NCBI GenBank assembly: GCA_902537325.1
Contig: CACBAT010000011.1
Location: 1 to 58,314 of the forward strand
Length of the DNA: 58,314 bases
Source: an uncultured Alphaproteobacteria bacterium
Lineage (GTDB): Bacteria; Pseudomonadota; Alphaproteobacteria; HIMB59; GCA-002718135
Reading direction: 5' to 3'
Program-made: the position numbers and the translations under genes
In this document: positions 51,801-58,314 of the stretch, one piece after another
Numbering within the stretch: the first letter of the stretch is position 1
Layout: every line of letters begins with the position of its first letter
The notes under the pieces: model-generated
Database searches by the model: none
The model's input: only the letters and a program-made list of their open reading frames with translations
What the model was told of the DNA's origin: nothing

Positions 51801-53179
51801 TGGATAAGGTTAGTAAAGAATTTTTAGAAAAACACAGTGATGTCATAAATATTAAATTTTCTAAATACTTAAGAAGCTTTTTTTATTTATTCTTAATTAT
51901 TTCATACTCTATTTTTGCATTTTACTCTCTTGGTTTTAACAAGCTAACAGATCAATTTAAGCCTGATTTTGCAGCTAAATTGATTCAAGATTCATACTCT
52001 TACAAAGATCATATCAATACAAAATGGAGTGATACAAGCGATGTTACTATAAGCTATGAAGGAGGGGCATTTACTAAATATGATCCTAAAGATTTTCCAG
52101 AATGGTTCCTTTCAGATACTAATAAACATTCAGTAATATTTAATAATCAAGGAATAATCGATATTTTTAAAGACAGAATTGAAATGAAAGGATTTGGCGA
52201 TGAGGAAGAAAAAAATCTCCTGCTAACTTTTAAACTTTTAAATGGAAAACCTACAGTTGAAGGGTATACATTTGATGATCCAAAATTACCTAAATGGATT
52301 AGGGTTACTGAAAACAAAGTTGAGGTTAGGCCAAGTTTATTTGAAAGATTGCAAGTTTATTCGGAAAAAATTGAAATACATAGATTCCAATTTGGTTGGA
52401 AATATTTCTTTTTTGATTTTGCAAGCCCTTTTAATAAGTATTCATCATCAGAATTATTTTTATTATTTTTTTCGTCAAATAGATTAGATCCAGAAATATC
52501 AAATGCTCGCTTTATGTTTAATGAATTTCTATCTAATGAGCAGTGGTTTCATGGATTGGTTTTTTCTTCATTAAGGGATACCATTTTTATGGCTGTGATA
52601 GGAACATTATTTGCTACTATATTTGGTCTTCTCTTAGCATTTTTAGCAGCAATAAACATAACTCCTTTTAATTTTGTTAGGTTTTTTATAAGAAGATTTT
52701 TTGACTCCTTAAGAGGAATTGATTTTTTAATTTGGAGTTTGATTTTTTTAAGAGCTTTTGGACCTGGTCTTTATACGGGTATTCTAGCAATTGCATTCAC
52801 AGATACAGGTACCTTAGGAAAAATAATGTCTGAAGCAATTGAGAATATTGAAAAAAATCAAAATGAAGGAGTTGAATCAACAGGCGCAACAAGAAATCAA
52901 CAACACAGGTTTGGAATAATACCGCAAATTCTTCCAGTTTTTGTTTCTCAATCACTTTACTATTTTGAGTCCAACACAAGAAGTGCTGTCATTTTAGGTG
53001 CAATGGGTGCGGGAGGTATTGGTTTGTTATTTCTTGACTCGATAATGACAGGTGCTAATTTTGAAAACGTTGCTTATATGTCAATTTTAATTTTAATTGT
53101 TGTTTTTTTGATGGATACATTTTCACAATGGTTGAGAAGGAAATTAATTGGTAACGTATTTGTTGCTATAGTGAAGTAA
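51800..53179 (+). CDS. phnE: Phosphonate importer permease PhnE2 with large N-terminal insertion
   Basis: The 459-residue chain has a first span at about residues 28-46. A region of about 170 hydrophilic residues follows (YSYKDHINTKWSDTSDV, then TFDDPKLPKWIRVTENKVEV), expected in the periplasm. The usual permease domain comes last, with EAA loop EAIENIEKNQNEGVESTGAT and the GAMGAGGIGLLFLDSIMTG end. PhnE is normally about 270 residues; an enlarged second PhnE is known in rhizobia and SAR11-type clusters. The extra domain may contact PhnD. Last gene of the phosphonate cluster. Confidence 0.93.
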   Translation: MDKVSKEFLEKHSDVINIKFSKYLRSFFYLFLIISYSIFAFYSLGFNKLTDQFKPDFAAKLIQDSYSYKDHINTKWSDTSDVTISYEGGAFTKYDPKDFPEWFLSDTNKHSVIFNNQGIIDIFKDRIEMKGFGDEEEKNLLLTFKLLNGKPTVEGYTFDDPKLPKWIRVTENKVEVRPSLFERLQVYSEKIEIHRFQFGWKYFFFDFASPFNKYSSSELFLLFFSSNRLDPEISNARFMFNEFLSNEQWFHGLVFSSLRDTIFMAVIGTLFATIFGLLLAFLAAINITPFNFVRFFIRRFFDSLRGIDFLIWSLIFLRAFGPGLYTGILAIAFTDTGTLGKIMSEAIENIEKNQNEGVESTGATRNQQHRFGIIPQILPVFVSQSLYYFESNTRSAVILGAMGAGGIGLLFLDSIMTGANFENVAYMSILILIVVFLMDTFSQWLRRKLIGNVFVAIVK

Positions 53180-53207
53180 AATTTTTTTTTAAGAGATAAT
53201 TAAAAAT

Positions 53208-53642
53208 TTACCAGAACTTCCACCAAGGTTTTTTATCCTGATTAGTCTCATCTTTTTTTGAATCTTGAAGTTCTGATCCGGTAAAAAAACTATCACTGTC
53301 CTTTAGATACTCTTCACCGGCAGCTTCTGCTTTGGTAAAGCCTTCAGTGAGTTTATTTTTTGCAAAAAAAGTTTTACCTTCATTACATAGGTTGACACCT
53401 TCATTTCTGATATCATTTATTTCTTTTTTCTTTTCTTCAGCTATTCTTCCTAGAGCATTTTCTAATCTAGCATTGAGATTTAAAATTTCAGGATCATTAC
53501 AATTATAAAAGTATTCTTTAAAATACGCTTCTGGATCCTCAATTTTACCTGCACCACTTTCAATGGGAATATAGACTTTATGATTATCAGCTTGAACGTA
53601 AAAAGATATTGCTAATAAACCTATAAAAACTGATTTATTCAT
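53208..53642 (-). CDS. Small secreted protein with C-terminal PWWKFW (144 aa)
   Basis: A signal peptide of about 18 residues (cut after VQA) precedes a soluble, helical, charged protein with two Cys (NCNDPE and NLCNEG) that may form a disulfide. The tail has DKKPWWKFW, an unusual Trp-rich end that could sit at a membrane surface or be a recognition tag. It is convergent with phnE2, 28 bases apart. No family recognised. Confidence 0.5.
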   Translation of the reverse strand: MNKSVFIGLLAISFYVQADNHKVYIPIESGAGKIEDPEAYFKEYFYNCNDPEILNLNARLENALGRIAEEKKKEINDIRNEGVNLCNEGKTFFAKNKLTEGFTKAEAAGEEYLKDSDSFFTGSELQDSKKDETNQDKKPWWKFW

Positions 53643-53698
53643 AATTTCGAAAAATATACTTTTTTGATGAATTTTTTATTAAAATTTTCTTTTAATTA

Positions 53699-54916
53699 TT
53701 ATTTTCTGTGAAATTTTATGTTTTTATGAACAGCATTCGTTGGTTCGAAAATTATTAATAAAGCAAACATCAAAGTCATTATTATTTTAATTACAAGCAT
53801 AGATGTAAACATCAAATACCCACTATAAAAATATAAAAATGAACCAAGACTTGGGCCAATAGCCATTGCTATATTGCTTGTAGATGCAATTAAACTTTTT
53901 GCCTGACCATAAATCTTTGCATCAAAGTAAAGATTAGTAACAAATCCAAATGTAACAGTTATGACACCGTGACCCATCCCAAATAAGATCATTGATAAAA
54001 TTGAAAAGTATATATTATCAAATTGAACTAAAATAAGACTAATTGCAGTAATAATGCATCCAATCGTTCCCGTTATTCTTGCGTCAAATTTTGATCCAAA
54101 AAACATCTCGATTAATCTTCCAATAGTTTGGAAGGGGCCATAAATGCTTGCTAATATTATTGCTAAGCTTGGGTTTTCATAAATTTTTGAAAACCAATTT
54201 ATCCAAAAAAGTGTTAGTGATGCAAATACCAAGACATTTAAGAAATTTGATATACTTAATATTAGAAAAATTAATCTTTGTTTTATATCCAATTTAAGGA
54301 AATTGAATTTTTTAAATTTATTTTTTTGTATATTTAAATGCGTATGATTTTTAATTTCATAATTAATAATCAATGAATAAATTAATAATAAACTACTTAT
54401 TATGAGACAAGAAATTAATAGATTATAAATATCTATTAGTGGGAAAATACATAACCAGGTTATAGTACTTGCAATTCCGCCATAAAAAGTAATTATGGAA
54501 ATATTTTTCCTAGAATTTTTTTCATCTAATTGTATGACTGTACTAAATGAACATTCATAACCACACATAGAAAGACTTGTTGATATTAAAATAAGACATA
54601 ACGATAACCAAAAAAAATTTTGAAAATATATATAATTCAATTCAATTAAACCCAAACAACAAATACCTATGCTGCCAATAATAAAACCTATCCTCATCAC
54701 CTTTAATCCACCAAATTTGTCAATATATTTACCAATGATAGGCATTATTGCTGCTTGAATTAGTAAATTTATAGTTAAAATTATAAGGATGGAAGTTTCT
54801 GAAGTTTCTAAAAAATTAGACAAATAAGGTTTTACTGGTGCAAATAAATAAAAAAGAAAACCATAAGAAAAAATCGAACCTATACCCAGTTTATGAACGG
54901 GAACTTTATGTAACAT
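53699..54916 (-). CDS. MFS transporter
   Basis: The 405-residue, 12-span protein has the MFS loop motif GKYIDKFGGLKVMRIG after span 2 and a matching GSKFDARITGTIG in the second half. The LIASTSNIAMAIGPSLGSFL segment is typical of span 5 or 11. Substrate unknown. It is divergent from the TIM-barrel gene at 55002 by 85 bases; co-regulation with that gene is possible. Confidence 0.8.
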   Translation of the reverse strand: MLHKVPVHKLGIGSIFSYGFLFYLFAPVKPYLSNFLETSETSILIILTINLLIQAAIMPIIGKYIDKFGGLKVMRIGFIIGSIGICCLGLIELNYIYFQNFFWLSLCLILISTSLSMCGYECSFSTVIQLDEKNSRKNISIITFYGGIASTITWLCIFPLIDIYNLLISCLIISSLLLIYSLIINYEIKNHTHLNIQKNKFKKFNFLKLDIKQRLIFLILSISNFLNVLVFASLTLFWINWFSKIYENPSLAIILASIYGPFQTIGRLIEMFFGSKFDARITGTIGCIITAISLILVQFDNIYFSILSMILFGMGHGVITVTFGFVTNLYFDAKIYGQAKSLIASTSNIAMAIGPSLGSFLYFYSGYLMFTSMLVIKIIMTLMFALLIIFEPTNAVHKNIKFHRK

Positions 54917-55001
54917 TATGATTACTTTACTAAGAATATAAAATTAAAAAAGTTTTTTTTTCTTAACATTATTTTAATAAATATAACCTACTTGAAAATT
55001 T

Positions 55002-55910
55002 ATGAATAAAGTTGGATTTTCAATTACTGGAACATCTGTAAACAATAATAGTAGTAGTAATTTAGAAATTCTAGAAGGAGAACTTACTCAATTTAAATTA
55101 TTAGAAGTAGATTCAATAGAATTACCAATTTATGCTTTAGATATAATTGTGGGAAAAAAAATTTTTAAACCCGAAATAGATAAACTAAAAAAAATTATTT
55201 CTACTTTTGACTTTAATTATACTGTTCACGGAGAACTTTCAGTAAACTTAATGGATGAAGAGTTTTTTACTGATCACAAAGAGGTTTTAAAAAAAAATAT
55301 TGAAGTATCAGGTGAATTAGGTGCTTCGCATTTAGTGACCCATTTTGGATATACAACCAAAAAAATATTTGAAGATAAAAATCATTACAGTGAATTATTA
55401 GAAAAACAAAACGAGTGTTATGAAGAATTATCGAGTTTAGCTGATTCTTGTAACGTTACTCTAGCTATTGAGTGCTTATTTCCATTTAATATGGAGGCTT
55501 ACGCTCCTTTACCAAGTGAAATTGCGCATAATTTAAATCAAATTAATCATAAAAGAATTAAAGCATGTTTAGATTTTTCCCACGCTTATATTAACTGTAA
55601 TTATAATAATGCTGATTATATAAGTGAAATAAAAACAATGGCTCCATTAAGTGAGCATCTCCACATGCACGACTCTTTTGGATTATTGCAAAAAATGCCA
55701 ACGTTTTATAAATCTGAAGCAGTTAGTTATGGTTTGGGTGATATTCATTTGCCATTAGGATGGGGTAATATCCCCTTTGATGAAATATTTGATGAATTGC
55801 AATTTCCTAAAAATACTAATTTTAATTTTGAATTATTACCTAAACATTACCCTTATTTTGAAGAAAATATTAAAATAGCAAAAGAATTAATTAATAAAAT
55901 TAGTGCTTAA
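55002..55910 (+). CDS. Sugar phosphate isomerase/epimerase-like TIM barrel
   Basis: The 302-residue protein belongs to the xylose-isomerase-like/AP endonuclease 2 TIM-barrel group. The likely metal ligands are in TVHGELSVN, LVTHFGY, LAIECLFPFN, ACLDFSHAY, EHLHMHDSFG and FNFELLPKHYP, in the order seen in this fold (His, Glu, Asp, His, Glu). It could isomerise a keto sugar or inositol derivative. The GYD-domain gene follows after 34 bases. Confidence 0.75.
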   Translation: MNKVGFSITGTSVNNNSSSNLEILEGELTQFKLLEVDSIELPIYALDIIVGKKIFKPEIDKLKKIISTFDFNYTVHGELSVNLMDEEFFTDHKEVLKKNIEVSGELGASHLVTHFGYTTKKIFEDKNHYSELLEKQNECYEELSSLADSCNVTLAIECLFPFNMEAYAPLPSEIAHNLNQINHKRIKACLDFSHAYINCNYNNADYISEIKTMAPLSEHLHMHDSFGLLQKMPTFYKSEAVSYGLGDIHLPLGWGNIPFDEIFDELQFPKNTNFNFELLPKHYPYFEENIKIAKELINKISA

Positions 55911-55944
55911 ATTTATAATTATTAAATTGAAAGGAGATTATTAA

Positions 55945-56262
55945 ATGTCAATTTTTATATCATTAGGTATTTATTCCCAAAAAGGTGCAGATGGTATCAT
56001 TAATGGAGACTCAGACAGAAAAGCAGCTATGGAAAAAATGGTTAGCAGTGTTGGGGGCAAATTAATTGATTATCATATAACAAGAGGGCAGTATGATTTT
56101 GTCATGATTACTGAAGCAGACTCATTTGAAAGTATGGCTGCATGTGCATTAAAAGCAAAAGCAGCAGGAACTCTTACCGAGGCAGTTACTTTAGAGTCTG
56201 TTGATTTAAACAAAGTTAGAGAAATGGGAAATAAAGTTGATTTTTCTCCTCCTACTGCATAA
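55945..56262 (+). CDS. GYD-domain protein (105 aa)
   Basis: Matches the GYD family: RKAAMEKMVSSVGGKLIDYH, then RGQYDFVMITEADSFESMAA (in place of GEYDVV) and the TLTEAVTLESVDLNKVREM end. Small, soluble, ferredoxin-like fold. AAAGGAG precedes the ATG by 9 bases. Function of the family is not established. Probably co-transcribed with the TIM-barrel gene. Confidence 0.82.
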   Translation: MSIFISLGIYSQKGADGIINGDSDRKAAMEKMVSSVGGKLIDYHITRGQYDFVMITEADSFESMAACALKAKAAGTLTEAVTLESVDLNKVREMGNKVDFSPPTA

Positions 56263-56344
56263 TTCATGAAGCACTCTATTAGGGTACTTTTAATTAAGAA
56301 GCGTATTAATAAATTAAATAACTTAGTATAAAAAATCAATTTAA

Positions 56345-58314
56345 ATGAAACTTTTTTTATTTTTTCTTTTAATATTCCCTTCTTTAATTCATGCTAAATC
56401 AAATGAAGTAAATAAATTACTTACTGATTTAGTGACGAATAATATTAAAGCTGAGCAACTAACAGATGATCAATTATGTGAGTCTCTTCAACATTTAGAT
56501 TTAATAAGTACTTTTAATGAACATAACAAAAGAAATTTAAATTGTTTAGGAATTACTAAACCTCAAAAAGGGTGGTTTTTACCTTCTGAAAAAAAAGCTT
56601 TCACATTCTTAAAAAAGTATCAAAAAAGATACAAAGTACAAATCCCAAAATACGATTTAAATAAAGCTTCTTTTTTATTCACCTCAATCGATGATACACA
56701 AAAAATATATGAATATTTAAATGAAGATTTTCGCGAACAAATTTTTAAAAATAGACATAATGAAAGAGTAAATTTTTGTTTAGACTGGTATGGACAAGTA
56801 AATTATATAGCTGAAAATCAATCTAAAAATTTAGATGGTACTCAAAGTTGGTCTAAGGGCAGTCAAAGAGATGGCTTTGTTATATGTTCTAGTGGATTTA
56901 ATATAATTTATCTAAGAGCGCTATATGAAGAAGAAATGCGTGAACAAATCAAGAGTATGATTAAAAATTGGATAAAAAATGATTCACCTAAAAGAGATAT
57001 TATATTCCAAAAAGAAGATAGAAATTTATTTAACTATATAATTGATCTAAATAAAATTTTAATTGCAATCGAATTACTTCATTCTTCATTTAATTGGACT
57101 AAAGACGAATATAATGAGCTTAATTCATGGATGAAAAATAGAGCTCTCGAATTATTTCCAGCAGATAGAACGGGTAAAGGCATAAGAACATATTGTCCTA
57201 CAAAAATTCTTTCTTACAAAGATAAAAGAGAGGCTTGTAAAAATGGAGGAATTTTAAGAGCACAAACACTTTTAAGAATAGGGATTTGGACTAAAAAAGA
57301 ATTATACATTGATATGGCTTATCTTGCCTTTCACCGTTACATGAGTGGTATCAGAGAAGATGGTAGTAATATTGGAGACTCATCAAGAGGATGTACTGCA
57401 GCAGATTATAATATTTGGGCAACTCAGTTTATGAGTGATTTTTTATTTCACTGGGACAGAATAGGAGATGCTCAATGGGATTTAAGTGTCAACAATTCTG
57501 GTACTCCATCCGATGCAATAGAATACAGCTTATCCCTTTTTGAAAATTTTGAAAAAATTAATATTTATACAAATGATAAAGAATGGGAAAATTGCCTTGA
57601 GTTTAAGGAGGATAAAACTCAAGAAGCATCCATAAGACAAAAGGAAGAAAATTATTATCCGAGAATAAGTTTTGCACCTTATTTTTTTTATAAAAATCAA
57701 ATGGTAGATGAACTTTTAAATTATGATCGACAAAATTATGGCCACTACACACATCAAAGTGGTGCAAATTATGAAATAGCACTTCTTTTAAATAATAAAA
57801 AATTTTTTAATGAATTTAAAAAATTAAGAGATCAAAAAAAGAATGATGAGGAAAAGAAAAAACAATTAGCACTAAAAAAACAAGAAAAGGAAAGAATAGA
57901 AAAAGAAAAACAACTTGTTGCACTTAATCAAAAAAGATTAAAAGATAATGCTAAAAGATTAAAATTAAAAAAACAACAAGAACTGGAAGAGCAAATAAAA
58001 CAATTTAATGAATTAATTTTACTCTCTAAATATAAAAAGGAAGATACATTCTTAGTTATTCCTCACAATGAACTGGACTTTATCGCTACGCAAAACCCAA
58101 TTATTAATGAAAATAGAGAATTTGAATTTAAATCAGCAAGAATAAGAGGGGAATTGCTGTACGATAATCAAAATTTAAAAAATATGAATAGGGATAAAAC
58201 GAATATTCTGTATCATTTTGATAATCTCGATTTTAAAACAGCTGTTTTAAAAGATGGAGAAACGGAAGCTGTTGGGTTTTTCATAGCTGATCCTCCTTTT
58301 GATCAATTTTTATT
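56345..58314 (+). CDS. Secreted lyase-like alpha/alpha-toroid protein, paralogue of 25042 gene (3' end cut)
   Basis: ATG 56345 opens a frame that stays open to the window end (656 codons plus two bases). Signal peptide about residues 1-18 (cut after LIHA). The N-terminal part has a domain around residues 30-200 not shared with the other gene. The toroid part (AFHRYMSGIREDGSNIGDSS, quoted to 20 residues) lines up only loosely with the DGVYVPYAYRGGL region of the 25042 protein. A Lys/Glu-rich coiled coil and the C-terminal module at 57905-58314 are nearly identical to that protein. Polysaccharide lyase or glycan-binding role is inferred. Confidence 0.65.
   Translation, partial: MKLFLFFLLIFPSLIHAKSNEVNKLLTDLVTNNIKAEQLTDDQLCESLQHLDLISTFNEHNKRNLNCLGITKPQKGWFLPSEKKAFTFLKKYQKRYKVQIPKYDLNKASFLFTSIDDTQKIYEYLNEDFREQIFKNRHNERVNFCLDWYGQVNYIAENQSKNLDGTQSWSKGSQRDGFVICSSGFNIIYLRALYEEEMREQIKSMIKNWIKNDSPKRDIIFQKEDRNLFNYIIDLNKILIAIELLHSSFNWTKDEYNELNSWMKNRALELFPADRTGKGIRTYCPTKILSYKDKREACKNGGILRAQTLLRIGIWTKKELYIDMAYLAFHRYMSGIREDGSNIGDSSRGCTAADYNIWATQFMSDFLFHWDRIGDAQWDLSVNNSGTPSDAIEYSLSLFENFEKINIYTNDKEWENCLEFKEDKTQEASIRQKEENYYPRISFAPYFFYKNQMVDELLNYDRQNYGHYTHQSGANYEIALLLNNKKFFNEFKKLRDQKKNDEEKKKQLALKKQEKERIEKEKQLVALNQKRLKDNAKRLKLKKQQELEEQIKQFNELILLSKYKKEDTFLVIPHNELDFIATQNPIINENREFEFKSARIRGELLYDNQNLKNMNRDKTNILYHFDNLDFKTAVLKDGETEAVGFFIADPPFDQFL
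57905..58314 (+). repeat. 410-bp direct repeat, copy 2 (lyase C-terminal module, runs off the window)
   Basis: Gap-free match to 26443-26852, constant offset 31462. The amino acid sequence is also highly conserved (RIRGELLYDNQNLKNMNRDK against RIRGELHYDNQNLKNMNMDK). Most differences are at third codon positions, indicating selection on the protein after duplication, or gene conversion between the copies. Confidence 0.9.

Noticed and set aside
1..58314. CRISPR arrays, insertion sequences, prophage or toxin-antitoxin modules
   Set aside because: No regularly spaced repeats, transposase, integrase, phage structural or toxin-like genes were seen on either strand.

Overview
This window is AT-rich, densely packed DNA (short gaps, many 1-4 base overlaps, many genes started from weak or no Shine-Dalgarno sites). 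The gene content points to a free-living marine alphaproteobacterium with a streamlined genome. Phosphatidylcholine synthase, an Atm1-type exporter, rhizobial-style phnE1/phnE2, urease and numerous ABC binding proteins all fit that. A SAR11-like or HIMB59/AEGEAN-169-like lineage is my inference; there is no rRNA or other phylogenetic marker here.

Layout. 1-1097: 3' end of a NUDIX/MutT gene and phosphatidylcholine synthase. 1126-4639: two tandem copies of a three-way-junction RNA that I identify as the glutamine (glnA) riboswitch. They stand in front of a 20-codon ORF and a circularly permuted ATP-grasp / alpha-E / transglutaminase operon, a predicted amide- or peptide-forming system. 4694-6537: small proteins of unknown function, mostly membrane proteins. 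6612-18962: carbohydrate block (nucleotide-sugar-type epimerase, GH32/43/68-like glycosidase, PQQ glucose/sorbosone dehydrogenase-like protein, 2-hydroxyacid dehydrogenase, aldo-keto reductase, Atm1-type ABC exporter, FGGY kinase, and a sugar ABC binding protein with two permeases but no ATPase). 19281-24208: tRNA-Arg(CCT) and a complete urease cluster ureDABCEFG. 24205-34507: mixed block with an alginate-lyase-like secreted protein, a bacterial voltage-gated channel with an unusual filter, AlkB alkane hydroxylase, DMT and MFS transporters, a GMC oxidoreductase and several small ferredoxin-like-fold proteins.

34625-53179 is the centrepiece: a PhnF-type GntR regulator divergent from about 17.7 kb of 18 co-oriented genes. 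These are a PHP-domain phosphoesterase, a dipeptide-type ABC importer (two permeases, binding protein, fused double ATPase), a DMT permease, a calcineurin-like phosphoesterase, phnGHIJKLM (C-P lyase with an intact PhnJ four-cysteine motif) and phnCDE1E2. phnN and phnP are not present; the PHP and calcineurin-like enzymes are the likely substitutes, or they process a conjugated phosphonate delivered by the extra importer. 53208-58314: a small secreted protein, an MFS carrier, a sugar-phosphate-isomerase-like TIM barrel, a GYD protein, and a second lyase-like gene cut by the window end. Its C-terminal 410 bp align without gaps to the gene at 25042-27075.

How the genes fit together: the window is dominated by N and P scavenging (urease, glutamine-sensing RNA, C-P lyase) and by carbohydrate uptake and oxidation. 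All three binding-protein genes of ABC importers carry a strong hairpin just after their stop codon and before the next gene of the operon, which suggests a common way of making more binding protein than membrane components. No CRISPR array, insertion sequence, integrase or phage gene was seen.
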